Positions 45,701-54,332 are shown, counted from the stretch's first letter. The stretch is 64,000 nt of DNA from Rhodothermales bacterium (GCA_951812335.1 OX638293.1:1348731-1412730), one strand, 5' to 3'. Made by a program: numbers and translations. Notes: generated from the sequence alone by a model not told the origin.

Positions 45701-48656
45701 CTTTGTCCTTCGACACCGTCACCAGCACTATGTCCGCCTCGGAGTCGTTCACCCCGTCGTTCACTGTCAGCGTGAACGTCAGCACCGAGTCCTTCAAAAG
45801 CCCCGTCGGCGCCTCGAACGTCGGCATCGCCACCGTATTACCCGGAATGAGCGTGATACCCTCCGGAAAATCCCAGTCGAAGGCCACCAACGCATCGCTC
45901 AGGTTGTTCATGCTGTTACTCCCGTCCAGCGTCACCGTCGCCCCCTCCGCCACCGTCTGGTCGGGGCCTGCGTCGGCCCCAGGAGCCGGCTTGACTGTCA
46001 CCAGCACCGTGTCCGCCGCGGATTCGTTCACCCCGTCGCTCACCGTCAGCCAGACCGTCACCACCGAGTCCTCCTGAAGCCCCGTCGGTGCCGTGAACGT
46101 CGTCGTCGTCGTCGTCGTGGAATCCAACAGCGTACTCCGGGAGTCCCAGGTGTATTCAAGCGGATCGCTATTCAGGTTGTTTGTGCTGGCACCCCCGTCC
46201 AGCGTCACCGTCGCCCCCTCCGCCACCGCCGTCTGGTCTGGGCCTGCGTCGGCCACAGGAGCCGGCTTGACCGTCACCAGCACTATGTCCTCCTCGGAGG
46301 CGTTCACCCCGTCGTTCACTGTCAGCGTGAACGTCAGCTCCAAGTCCTCTTCAAGCCCCGTCGGCGCCGTGAACGTCGTCGTCATCGTCGTCGTGGAATC
46401 CAGCGAGATATTATTATCCGAGGACTCCCAGGTGTATTCAAGCGGATCGCTATTCAGGTTGTTCGTGCTTCCACTCCCGTCCAGCGTCACCGTCGCCCCC
46501 TCCGCCACCGCCGTCTGGTCTGGGCCTGCGTCGGCCACAGGAGCCGGCTTGACCGTTACCACCACTATGTCCTCCTCGGAGTCTTGCCGCCCGTCGTTCA
46601 CCGTCAGACTGAACACCAGCGTCATCAAGTCCTCTTCAAACTCATCCGGCGCCGTGAACGTCGGATTCTGCGCCGCGGCGTTCGACAGCGTGATACCGTC
46701 GCGGGAGATCCAGGCGTAGGTCAACGCATCCTCGGGGACGCTGTTGTCGTAGCTTTGACTCCCGTTCAGCGTCACCGTCGATCCCTCCGCCACCGTCGTG
46801 TCGACGCCTGCGTTGGCCACAGGAGCCACATTGACCGTCACCACCGCCGAGTCCGCCGCGGAGTTTTGCAGCCCGTCGTTCACCGTCAGCCAGAACGTCA
46901 GCACCGAGTCCGACATAGTAAACCCAGCCGGCGCGTCGAACGTCGGCTCCGCCGCCGTAGTACTCGACAGCGTGATACCCGTCGGAGCCGTCCATGCGTA
47001 GGTCACCGTCGCATTGGCAGCCGTGTTGGCCGTACGCTTACTACCCAAACCCCTCAGCGTCACCGCCGTCGCCCCCTCCGCCACCGTCGTGTCGCGGCCT
47101 GCTTCGGCCAAAGGAGCCGCACTGACCGTCACCACCGCCGAGTCCGCCGCGGAGTTTTGCACCCCGTCGTTCACCGTCAGCCAGAACTTCAGCTCCAAGT
47201 CCTGTTCAAGCCCCGTCGGCGCCGTGAACGTCGGCTCCGCCGCCGTAGTACTCGACAGATCGATACCCTCCGGAGCCGTCCAGGTGTAGGTCGGGATGCT
47301 CAGCGGAGTAGTGCCATCACTTTCCGTACCCGAACCCCTCAGCGTCACCATAGTCGCCCCCTCCAGCACCGTCGTGTCGCGGCCTGCTTCGGCCACAGGA
47401 GCCGCATAGACCGTCACATTGACCGTGTCCTCCGCGGAGTCTTGCAGCTCGTCGTTCACCGTCAGCCGGAACACCATCACCGAGTCCTCTTGAAGCCCCG
47501 CCGGCGCCATGAACGTCGGCTGCACCTGCGAGGTACTTGACAACAACAACAGCGCGCTAGCATCGTCGGAGTTCCAGGTGTAGGTCAACGCATCCTCGGG
47601 GACGCTGTTGTCGTAGCTTTGACTCCCGTTCAGCGTCACCGCTGCCCCCTCCACAACGGTCTGGTCGTTGCCTGCGTTGGCCACCGGAGCCACATTGACC
47701 GTCACCACCGCCGAGTCCGCCGCGGAGTCTTGCAGCCCGTCGTTCACCGTCAGCCAGAACGTCAGCACCGAGTCCGACATAGTAAACCCAGCCGGCGCGT
47801 CGAACGTCGGCTCCGCCGCCGTAGTACTCGACAGCGTGATACCCGTCGGAGCCGTCCATGCGTAGGTCACCACCGTCGCATTGGCAGCCGTGTTGGCCGT
47901 ACGCTTACTACCCAAACCCCTCAGCGTCACCGCCGTCGCCCCCTCCGCCACCGTCGTGTCGCGGCCTGCTTCGGCCAAAGGAGCCGCACTGACCGTCACC
48001 ACCGCCGAGTCCGCCGCGGAGTTTTGCACCCCGTCGTTCACCGTCAGCCAGAACTTCAGCTCCAAGTCCTGTTCAAGCCCCGTCGGCGCGTCGAACGTCG
48101 GCTCCGCCGCCGTAGTACTCGACAGATCAATACCCTCCGGAGCCGTCCAGGTGTAGGTCGGGCTGCTCAGCGCAGTAATGCCATCACTTTCCGTACCCGA
48201 ACCCCTCAGCGTCACCATAGTCGCCCCCTCCAGCACCGTCGTGTCGCGGCCTGCTTCGGCCACAGGAGCCGCCAAGACCGTTACATTCACCGTGTCCGGC
48301 GAGGAATCCGTGCTCGCCGTGTTTTGCACAGTCAGCTTGAACTGGAGCACCGAGTCCTCTGCGAGCCCAACCGGCGCTATGAAATACGGACTACTCACCG
48401 TGGAATCCGTCGCCATACCCGTGCTCGGATTCAACAGCGTGCCACTGTCGAGGGCGACCCAGTAGTATTCCAACGCACCGGTCAGGTCGCTCGTGCTTCC
48501 ACTCCCGTCCAGGTCCACACGAACCCCCTCGTTCACCGTCTGGTCGTTGCCTGCGTTGGCCTCAAGCGTCTGGGCTTGCGCCGATGTCGTGAAGCCGAGC
48601 AATAAGGCGGCGGCGATCAGTGCGCCAATGCCTTGTCGCGCAGAGCGGATTCTCAT
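42780..48656 (-). CDS. Giant T9SS-exported surface protein: Ig/PKD-like repeats, plant-type LRRs, sorting domain
   Basis: 1,958 residues from ATG 48656, which begins the signal peptide MRIRSARQGIGALIAAALLL...AQAQ; the frame stays open to 48842 but that extension masks the signal. Ten ~95-residue Ig/PKD-like repeats follow (consensus AGxDxTVxEGxxVTLxGS ... LTFxLTVNDGxxxSxxD). Next is an LRR block of about nine repeats of the LTGSIPAxLGxLTNLxxL type, usual in plant receptors, introduced by LLALYDSTNGGDWERSDNW. Cadherin-like/Ig domains come next, then a type A sorting domain (LSRNYPNPFNPQTTIDYALP, GVYVYRLAAGEKTI). It is a likely adhesin. The repeats include a near-identical 867-bp-offset duplication. 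Confidence 0.88.
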   Translation of the reverse strand: MRIRSARQGIGALIAAALLLGFTTSAQAQTLEANAGNDQTVNEGVRVDLDGSGSTSDLTGALEYYWVALDSGTLLNPSTGMATDSTVSSPYFIAPVGLAEDSVLQFKLTVQNTASTDSSPDTVNVTVLAAPVAEAGRDTTVLEGATMVTLRGSGTESDGITALSSPTYTWTAPEGIDLSSTTAAEPTFDAPTGLEQDLELKFWLTVNDGVQNSAADSAVVTVSAAPLAEAGRDTTVAEGATAVTLRGLGSKRTANTAANATVVTYAWTAPTGITLSSTTAAEPTFDAPAGFTMSDSVLTFWLTVNDGLQDSAADSAVVTVNVAPVANAGNDQTVVEGAAVTLNGSQSYDNSVPEDALTYTWNSDDASALLLLSSTSQVQPTFMAPAGLQEDSVMVFRLTVNDELQDSAEDTVNVTVYAAPVAEAGRDTTVLEGATMVTLRGSGTESDGTTPLSIPTYTWTAPEGIDLSSTTAAEPTFTAPTGLEQDLELKFWLTVNDGVQNSAADSAVVTVSAAPLAEAGRDTTVAEGATAVTLRGLGSKRTANTAANATVTYAWTAPTGITLSSTTAAEPTFDAPAGFTMSDSVLTFWLTVNDGLQNSAADSAVVTVNVAPVANAGVDTTVAEGSTVTLNGSQSYDNSVPEDALTYAWISRDGITLSNAAAQNPTFTAPDEFEEDLMTLVFSLTVNDGRQDSEEDIVVVTVKPAPVADAGPDQTAVAEGATVTLDGSGSTNNLNSDPLEYTWESSDNNISLDSTTTMTTTFTAPTGLEEDLELTFTLTVNDGVNASEEDIVLVTVKPAPVADAGPDQTAVAEGATVTLDGGASTNNLNSDPLEYTWDSRSTLLDSTTTTTTTFTAPTGLQEDSVVTVWLTVSDGVNESAADTVLVTVKPAPGADAGPDQTVAEGATVTLDGSNSMNNLSDALVAFDWDFPEGITLIPGNTVAMPTFEAPTGLLKDSVLTFTLTVNDGVNDSEADIVLVTVSKDKAVLLALYDSTNGGDWERSDNWGTNAALDTWFGVSTDDAGRVDSLSLHENSLEGAIPAMLGDLTNLEILDLQDNRLTGSIPADLGDLTNLEELYLHENSLSGSIPADLGDLTSLKYLILRLNSLSGSIPAELGKLTNLERLRIEDNSLTGSIPAALGDLTNLTHLDLHSNDLTGPIPAELGKLTNLERLRLEDNSLTGSIPAELGYLTNLQRLWLHNNDLTGSIPAALSNLSNLTHLDVDNGLCVPGDTAFQEWLGDLVEFSGDSDNICIVAVPAVRSRILRVGGGPVTIDLDKEYPYDLGADWSIRHYRVGDDDPVNNPGHSFTVDSYANVVLTGNELTLDPISVGAFELAVDPDASAEDDEKLMLVEVMSADAPVLIGEDIAVGEEYNDQVQSYTDPVMLTTREVEKMSKTLELRDYFYDPNHVSLTYEASADKVGAGDDAVDIVTATVSGSKLTIALTDQAQGGESTNVWVTATDGAGEYARLQVVVAVSGTTGPYVVAPLADWTLREDDDTDTTIGDLGDGFADDDLGGRSLELTIDIDDDTAIKVGDGDRFTWVTSSMRAAVDLAAETLTILPRGSGTSTFTVTATDKGEPTYVCPAGYATNDNPVTATSDCTKDGEPDEIAKAGYPDAQSISDSFTVTIVSETTPAVAQAIPDQELDADGDAATVDLADLNGDEDGEPAAFGDPAMSGLTYTASSADSTVVEVAVQGSVITLTPVWRTDEASTDVTVVATNASEEAISQSFDVTVHGATFPVVRTVIEDITLNTGDPATVLDLRNLSGGKEADPAFLDPNARAGDALPGGLLYEMDVSADHISPSSTATYVITSAMELTLDPSEATLTILPLGHNSAQVTLTATDREKEEVSQTFTVDVISVTGTEDEELPTEVELSRNYPNPFNPQTTIDYALPQAGDVSLIVYDMLGREVEVLVDGPKTAGRHTVRFGANDLPNGVYVYRLAAGEKTIVRTMVLVK
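44990..45560 (-). repeat. Leucine-rich repeat block within the giant protein
   Basis: Units of 72 bases encode tandem LRRs with the consensus NSLTGSIPAELGxLTNLxRL. DNA identity between units is high, which favours copy-number change by recombination. Confidence 0.85.
46715..48305 (-). repeat. Segmental duplication inside the giant gene
   Basis: Bases ~46715-47440 and ~47580-48305 are nearly identical at an offset of 867 bases (289 codons, three Ig/PKD-like domains), with a 3-base indel. The low divergence indicates a recent in-frame duplication. Confidence 0.8.
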
Positions 48657-49376
48657 TGAAGAACCGTTCCCTTCTGCGTCCGTTGCGGATGCGACCAGCG
48701 AAGCGACCGCCACCGGTCGAAGGAGAAGGGCGAACGTGCGGCGCAAGCGGTGGCCTACGATGCGACGGTCGATATGGAGCACGTCGAAAGACGCATCGTT
48801 ATGATTTGCAAAACGGGTTGCTCGATGCTTATTTATAGTCATGGTTCGGGAGTGGGTACGTGTGTACCATCTTTTTAGAAGATGAAAGCCTGGAAACTCA
48901 CAGCGCGCTTGCGCTCAGGCCGCTTTATAGTGACGGCTCTAGTTAAATTACGTTGCCGGATGTCGGTTGTCAAGTTGCTGACGAAAATTTTCCATGTCGA
49001 GGTTGACGAGGCCTATGTGAGCGGTAGGAGAGCGAACAAGCGCGCATCGAAAACTCCATGTCGGAAGGGGTGTCGCAAGCGTCGCCAAGGCCTAAGAAAT
49101 CTGGATACGCCGGAGCGAATAGGCCGTGTGGCGGAAGCAATGGCAGGGAAATTCCCGCCATACAGAACGTTGGCGGCAGGCAACCGACAAGGCATCCGTC
49201 AATCTTTTCGGATAATTCCCTAAAAAAGATGCGTCGCTGCGTTCCATTTCTTACGTTTACCATGCCGGAGTGGGTCAGAGGCGGAGGCAGGAGCAGAGAT
49301 GGTCGTTTCGAAGTTCCGGCGCATTGGCCGCATTGCCTGAATCGCGGGCTTTACTAACGCACATTGTGAGGACATC
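48657..49376. other. Gene-poor region with an IS remnant
   Basis: 720 bases between the divergent giant-protein and Gfo genes. 48657-48842 is an open extension of the giant protein frame with no family resemblance. 48882-49223 includes a fragment similar to IS1595-type transposase. The rest shows nothing recognisable. Confidence 0.6.
48960..49080 (+). pseudogene. Remnant of an IS1595/ISXO2-like transposase
   Basis: In the frame of a 113-codon ORF (48882-49223), HVEVDEAYVSGRRANKRASK resembles the catalytic DDE segment of IS1595-family transposases (VEVDETYxGGKExNKHxxKR). The flanking residues do not extend the match and no second catalytic motif is present, so only a scrap remains. Terminal inverted repeats were not found. 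Confidence 0.45.
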
Positions 49377-50711
49377 ATGAAAAAGGGGAATTTTTCTCGC
49401 CGCACCTTTCTTCGGAACGCCTCGTTGTCGGCGGCAGGCGTAGCTATCGTGCCCAGGCACGTTCTGGGCGGCGTGGGATATCGCGCTCCCAGCGACCTGC
49501 TGAACATTGCAAGCATAGGCGCCGGCGGCATTGCAAATCAAAATCTCGGGAATGTGGAATCCGAGAATATCGTGGCGCTGGCCGATCCCGACTGGGACCG
49601 GGCTTCGAGGGCCTTCGATAAGTTTTCGCAAGCGGTTAAATACAAGGATTTCCGACGGATGTTGGACGAAAGTGGCGATGACATCGACGCCGTGGTCGTG
49701 GCGACGCCGGATCACACGCATGCCGTGGCTGCCAGCATGGCCATGCAACTCGGCAAGCATGTCTACGTGCAGAAGCCGCTCACGAGGACGATCGGAGAGG
49801 CCCGGCGGTTGCTTGAATTATCCGAGCAGTACGGTGTCGTCACGCAGATGGGTAATCAGGGGCATTCCCACGACGATGGACGGCGCCTTATCGAATGGGT
49901 GCATGCCGGCGCGATCGGGACGGTTCGGGAAGCGCATATCTGGACAAATCGTCCTATCTGGCCGCAAGGCATACCGATCCCCCAGGGCAGCATGACACCC
50001 CCGGAGCATATGGACTGGGATGTCTGGCTTGGACCTGCTCCAGAGGTGCCGTACCATGATTCGTATGCGCCGTTCACGTGGCGGGGCTGGGTGGATTGGG
50101 GCACCAGCGCATTGGGAGACATGGGCGCTCATCTCATCGACCATGCCTACTGGGCTTTGGATCTCGATTATCCCGAGTCGGTCTGGACCAGTTCCACGCC
50201 GTTTGAACATGTAGACCATGCTGCGTGGCCGCAGTCCCAGATGACGCAGTACGAATTTACCGGCAAGGACGGCAAGGCTGTCCGGATGATGTGGTATGAC
50301 GGGGGTCTCATAGCCCCGAGACCGACGGCGTTGCCCGACGATGTAACGCTCATACCGGGGGGCGGCGCGCTTCTGGTTGGCGACAAGGGCGTACTGCTGT
50401 ACGATACGTACGGCCACAATCCGCGTATGTATCCGGAAAGCCTGATGGAAGAATATGCAGATGTTCCGCAGACGCTTCCCCGGATTTCGGATAGCCACGA
50501 GATGAATTGGGTGAATGCATGTAAGGGGCTTGCCGAAGCCACTTGCCCGTTTTCCTATGCCGTACCGCTTACCGAGGTTATGTTGCTTGGTGTCGTTGCC
50601 ATGCAGCATAACGGGTTGATCAAGTACGATGGGGAAACGATGACCATCCCCAATGCTCCGGAGGCTGAGGAGTATCTGCATCGTCCGTATCGCGAGGGCT
50701 GGGAGATATAG
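49377..50711 (+). CDS. Tat-exported Gfo/Idh/MocA oxidoreductase with QKP motif
   Basis: 444 residues from ATG 49377. The Tat signal is SRRTFLRNASLSAAGVAIVP. The binding motif is weak (LNIASIGAGGIANQNLGNV), and the EKP motif reads QKP (YVQKPLTRT), keeping the Lys. Segments GNQGHSHDDGRRLIEWVHAG, WDVWLGPAPEVPYHDSYAPF and GDMGAHLIDHAYWALDLDYP are typical of a large Bacteroidota/Planctomycetota subfamily. A decayed heme-binding-protein gene follows 3 bases downstream, suggesting it once led a dehydrogenase-type operon. Confidence 0.85.
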   Translation: MKKGNFSRRTFLRNASLSAAGVAIVPRHVLGGVGYRAPSDLLNIASIGAGGIANQNLGNVESENIVALADPDWDRASRAFDKFSQAVKYKDFRRMLDESGDDIDAVVVATPDHTHAVAASMAMQLGKHVYVQKPLTRTIGEARRLLELSEQYGVVTQMGNQGHSHDDGRRLIEWVHAGAIGTVREAHIWTNRPIWPQGIPIPQGSMTPPEHMDWDVWLGPAPEVPYHDSYAPFTWRGWVDWGTSALGDMGAHLIDHAYWALDLDYPESVWTSSTPFEHVDHAAWPQSQMTQYEFTGKDGKAVRMMWYDGGLIAPRPTALPDDVTLIPGGGALLVGDKGVLLYDTYGHNPRMYPESLMEEYADVPQTLPRISDSHEMNWVNACKGLAEATCPFSYAVPLTEVMLLGVVAMQHNGLIKYDGETMTIPNAPEAEEYLHRPYREGWEI

Positions 50712-50714
50712 CGG

Positions 50715-51058
50715 ATGTTTGCGGCCGTTCGCGGCTGGGAGCACAGGCTCTTCGAGCTTGTTTTGCCGGTATCGGCGCTCGCAATGTTCGCGAATGTCGG
50801 GGGCGGGGGACAGGGCGATTTCAGGGAAGGCCCCCCGTACGATTCCTTCGAGGCGCTTGCCACGCTCGAAGCGGCCGAAGGCTTCCGGGTCGAAACCTTC
50901 GCCGCAGAGCCGCCGATTGCCCCAAGGTGGTAGCGCTGTGTGCGGAGATTGAAATATTGCGGAGGCTCGATGCGTCTCCGATGCCCGTTGGCCTCGAGGA
51001 GGACATCGATATACAGGAGATGGCCGACCTCCTGGCGTTTTTGATCAGAGCATCCTAA
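50715..51058 (+). pseudogene. Decayed PVC-type heme-binding/dehydrogenase-like gene, two ends only
   Basis: The first part (50715-50933) encodes a start with a hydrophobic segment and FEALATLEAAEGFRVETFAA, like the opening of large membrane-bound dehydrogenase/heme-binding proteins that begin with such an FxVExFAxEP segment. It stops after 72 residues. In another frame (from 50927) comes LRRLDASPMPVGLEEDIDIQ then EMADLLAFLIRAS-stop, like the C-terminal end of a cytochrome c domain. The middle, including any CxxCH, is missing. The last codons come from the end of a dispersed repeat. Confidence 0.6.
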
Positions 51059-51059
51059 G
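51036..51059 (+). repeat. Dispersed repeat, right-end fragment
   Basis: GTTTTTGATCAGAGCATCCT matches the right end of copies A and B (GGTTTTGATCAGAGTATCCT) with one change plus the junction base. It supplies the last codons and stop of the pseudogene remnant. Confidence 0.6.
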
Positions 51060-51064
51060 GTCGG

Positions 51065-52468
51065 CTACGCCGTGCCTTCCAGCGCCTCGCGCATGGCCTC
51101 TACACTCGTGAATTTTACCCGGGGGCGTCCGGCTTCCTTGCCCCGAGCGGTTTCCAGTTCGTCGAGGCGCATCCAGTCTTCGTAACTGAAATAATCCCGA
51201 CAGCGGTTGCGTATCGTGCGCTCTGCCTCTTCGGCCGATGGGGCTTCCGGGCAAAGAAGAATCCCCTTGCGCACATCTTCCAGCATACAGGTCGCCGTTT
51301 CCAGGGAATCGGCCTTGTTTGTGCCGATGACCCCCGAAGGTCCCCGCTTGATCCATCCCCCGGCGTATTCGCCTGTCGCATGCTTGCGGGTAGCGAGGTC
51401 CACTACGCGGCCTTGCTCGTTAGGAATTACGTTCCGCTGTTCGTCAAAGGGAACGTCGGTCAGTGGGACGCCCCGGTATCCTACGGATCGAAAGATCAAT
51501 CCGGCGGGGATCGTTTCGAAACGATCGGTGGCGCGCGGGCTCAGGCGTCCGTTTTCGCTTCGATGCAATTCGTTATGTACTACCCGTATTTCCGCTACCC
51601 GGCCTGCGTTATCCCCGACGATCTCGGTGGGTGAAACGAGGAAGCGTATGTGCAGGCGTTTTGCCTTTCCGGAGGGACTGCATTCGGCAAATCCCCGAAC
51701 GATCTGCACGTTGCGGCGAATGCCGCGGCTTGCGGATGCGAGTGCTTCCTCGCTAAGTGGGTCAAGCGTCGCTTCTTCCGGGCGCACGATGGCGTCGGCG
51801 CCCTCCAGCGTACCCAGTTCCTTTACCTCGGGAGGAGTGAATGCAGCCTGGAGCGGACCGCGTCGGCCCAGCATATGAACCTCGCGGACCTGGCTTTCGC
51901 GCAACCTTTCGAGCGCATGATCTGCAATATCCGTAGCCGCAAGTTCTTCCGGGGTGCGGCACAATATGCGCGCTACGTCGACGGCGACATTGCCGACGCC
52001 GATGACGACAACGGATTTTGCGGACAGATCGAACTCGAGATGGCGGTAGTCGGGATGTCCGTTGTACCATGCCACAAATTCTGTCGCCGAATGGCTGCCA
52101 TGCAGGTCTTCGCCGGGAATACCGAGTGAGCGATCCGTTTGCGCCCCGGTGGCATAAAAAATCTGATGGTAATGGCGCTGCAGGTCGGCGCGGGTCACGT
52201 CCGAACCGAAACACACGTTTCCAAAAAAACGGAACCCGGGCCTGGAGGCGGTTTTGTGGTAGACCCGGGTGACGTTCTTGATACTCTGATGGTCCGGCGC
52301 CACGCCGCCCCGGACCAGGCCGAATGGCGTAGGAAGCCGGTCAAACATGTCAATCTCGACATGCAGATCGGATTGCTTCAGTAAATAATCGGCTGCGTAG
52401 AAGGCGGCGGGGCCGGCGCCCACAATAGCGATGCGAAGAGGTTGGTTTTCGGCGCCCGGTGCTGACAT
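51065..52468 (-). CDS. FprA-type ferredoxin/adrenodoxin-NADP+ reductase
   Basis: 467 residues. The FAD-binding motif IAIVGAGPAAFYAADYLL, the family signature DRLPTPFGLVRGGVAPDH and the NADP-binding VVVIGVGNVAVDVARIL identify the adrenodoxin-reductase-like group. GWIKRGPSGVIGTNKADSLE is also typical. It passes electrons between NADPH and ferredoxin or flavodoxin. It is monocistronic here, converging on the pseudogene remnant. One inferred use is to supply reduced ferredoxin to the sulfite reductase, which has no CysJ partner nearby. Confidence 0.88.
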   Translation of the reverse strand: MSAPGAENQPLRIAIVGAGPAAFYAADYLLKQSDLHVEIDMFDRLPTPFGLVRGGVAPDHQSIKNVTRVYHKTASRPGFRFFGNVCFGSDVTRADLQRHYHQIFYATGAQTDRSLGIPGEDLHGSHSATEFVAWYNGHPDYRHLEFDLSAKSVVVIGVGNVAVDVARILCRTPEELAATDIADHALERLRESQVREVHMLGRRGPLQAAFTPPEVKELGTLEGADAIVRPEEATLDPLSEEALASASRGIRRNVQIVRGFAECSPSGKAKRLHIRFLVSPTEIVGDNAGRVAEIRVVHNELHRSENGRLSPRATDRFETIPAGLIFRSVGYRGVPLTDVPFDEQRNVIPNEQGRVVDLATRKHATGEYAGGWIKRGPSGVIGTNKADSLETATCMLEDVRKGILLCPEAPSAEEAERTIRNRCRDYFSYEDWMRLDELETARGKEAGRPRVKFTSVEAMREALEGTA

Positions 52469-52865
52469 GGAAATTGAGGGACTAAGTGACTATTTGTCGG
52501 GTACCGTGCTGGCGTATGTATCCTGTAACCATGCGCCATCATGCGATAAAGCAGGCATTTCACCGTAAGGGGGATACCTGTTAATGCATCGCATGCTGAG
52601 CGAAGCGGTTTCGATCAGAGTATACTGAACCATATCCGCATAAAATACGAACAGTTAAGGATACTCTGATTAAGTTCGCAAAGATCAGAGGTTGCGAGGG
52701 GTGGGCTGGAAAGGAATGACGAAGCAGTGTATATGGCGGCCCCGCACAATGAGGAATGTTGCAGGCGTCGAGTAGCGGCCGTTTGCCGGGCAATGCCGCA
52801 ATGCCTATCATGCAAAACGCTTTTTTGTTTGTTCTGGAATCCCCTTGTCGGGGATATAACAGCAC
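52469..52865. other. Divergent spacer with two abutting repeat fragments
   Basis: 397 bases without a gene. A right-end fragment (52595-52629) and a left-end fragment (52655-52759) of the dispersed repeat lie 25 bases apart, in the order right end then left end. The remaining ~105 bases before the transporter start hold nothing recognised. Confidence 0.6.
52595..52759 (+). repeat. Dispersed repeat, right end plus left end (copy D)
   Basis: GCTGAGCGAAGCGGTTTCGA then GATCAGAGTATACTGAA is a right end; TTAAGGATACTCTGATTAAG begins a left end that continues to GAGGAATG before losing similarity. The right-then-left order suggests two tandem copies that each lost their other half. Confidence 0.65.
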
Positions 52866-54332
52866 GTGTTTGCAGCTCCCGGTTCTTCATCGACAGCATC
52901 CGCTCTTCACTTCAGACAGTGGGTCGGTCTCGGCGCAGGCGCGCTTTTATGCGTGGTCTTGCTGCTTATGCCTCCCCCCGCGGATATGCCGCTTCCTGCT
53001 TGGAGAGTAGCGGCCGTGGGCATACTGATGGCAATCTGGTGGATGACCGAGGCCATTCCCATATCCGCTACGGCGCTTTTGCCGCTTGCGCTTTTTCCTT
53101 TACTGGGTATTGCGGATATACGCGCTACGGCAGCTCCCTACGCGAACCCGCTGATTTTTCTGTTTCTTGGCGGTTTTTTGATTGCGGCGGGTATGGAGCG
53201 GTGGAATCTTCACCGTCGCCTCGCCTTGCGTATCATCGCCATGATGGGGCCGCGTCCCTATGCGATTCTGGCCGGGTTTATGATCGCGTCTGCGTTTTTG
53301 AGCATGTGGGTGAGTAATACGGCGACCGCGCTGATGATGCTGCCGATCGGGTTGTCCGTGGCGGAACTCGTGCGCCGGACCGACTCGAAGGAGGTGCAGC
53401 ATTTTACGATAGGGCTTATGCTGATTATTGCGTATTCGTGCAGCATAGGCGGTATTGCGACACTGGTTGGAACCCCTCCGAATGCGTTTTTTGCGGGATT
53501 CATGCTGGAGACGTACGGCGTGTCCGTCGGGTTCGTGGAATGGATGCAGGTCGGCGCGCCCATGGCCCTGATCGCTCTCCCGCTTATGTATTTTGTGCTT
53601 ACAAGGGTGATCTATCCGATCGAAATCCGGGAAATTCCTGGCGGAGCTGCATTCATCCGTTCCGAACTGGCTGCAATGGGGCGCATGAGCCGCCCGGAAA
53701 AGATGGTGATGGTTCTGTTTGTCATCGCTGCCGCCTTGTGGATGACGCGGCCTCTGCTCGCGCCGATGATTCCGGGTCTGTCGGATGCAGGAATCGCTAT
53801 GGGGGTCGGCTTGCTCTTTTTTCTGTTGCCGGTCGATATCCCTAAAAGGGTGTTTCTGCTCGAGTGGAACGATGCCGAACGTTTGCCATGGGGATTGCTC
53901 GTTCTGTTCGGCGGCGGGTTGAGTCTTGCAGCGGCGATCAATGACACCGGGCTGGCGGCCTGGCTTGGCGGGCAAGCCGTTCTTATCGAAGAATGGCCGG
54001 TTTTCCTGATTGTACTGGCTATAGCAACTACGATCATTTTTCTGACGGAATTGACCAGCAATATCGCAACGGTTGCCGCGTTTCTTCCGATCGTGGCTTC
54101 TATCGGGGTGGGCCTCGGCGAGTCTCCTCTGGTGTTCGCCGTGCCCGCCGTACTTGCCGCAAGCTGCGCATTCATGCTGCCCGTTGCGACGCCCCCGAAC
54201 GCCATCGTATATAGCAGCGAGTACGTAACGATTCCCCGTATGGCGCGCGCCGGTATTCTTTTGAATATTCTTTTTATTTTTCTGGTGAGCCTCATAGGGT
54301 ACATCTTGCTTCCTCTGGTAAATCTCGGATAG
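52866..54332 (+). CDS. DASS (SLC13) family anion:Na+ symporter
   Basis: 488 residues from GTG 52866. About eleven hydrophobic segments are present. The two family hairpin motifs are seen: MWVSNTATALMMLP and ELTSNIATVAAFLP (SNT-type Na+/substrate sites), each followed by a TPPN loop (LVGTPPNAFFAGF, ATPPNAIVY). Members carry di- and tricarboxylates or sulfate; the substrate cannot be fixed from sequence. It is followed 174 bases later by a GltP-type carboxylate symporter, and pckA lies beyond, so C4-dicarboxylate uptake is plausible. Confidence 0.88.
   Translation: MFAAPGSSSTASALHFRQWVGLGAGALLCVVLLLMPPPADMPLPAWRVAAVGILMAIWWMTEAIPISATALLPLALFPLLGIADIRATAAPYANPLIFLFLGGFLIAAGMERWNLHRRLALRIIAMMGPRPYAILAGFMIASAFLSMWVSNTATALMMLPIGLSVAELVRRTDSKEVQHFTIGLMLIIAYSCSIGGIATLVGTPPNAFFAGFMLETYGVSVGFVEWMQVGAPMALIALPLMYFVLTRVIYPIEIREIPGGAAFIRSELAAMGRMSRPEKMVMVLFVIAAALWMTRPLLAPMIPGLSDAGIAMGVGLLFFLLPVDIPKRVFLLEWNDAERLPWGLLVLFGGGLSLAAAINDTGLAAWLGGQAVLIEEWPVFLIVLAIATTIIFLTELTSNIATVAAFLPIVASIGVGLGESPLVFAVPAVLAASCAFMLPVATPPNAIVYSSEYVTIPRMARAGILLNILFIFLVSLIGYILLPLVNLG

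Noticed and set aside
45417..47540. 707-codon plus-strand Arg/His-rich ORF
   Set aside because: It lies opposite the repeat-rich giant surface-protein gene; its repetitive RHRR composition is the reverse complement of those repeats.
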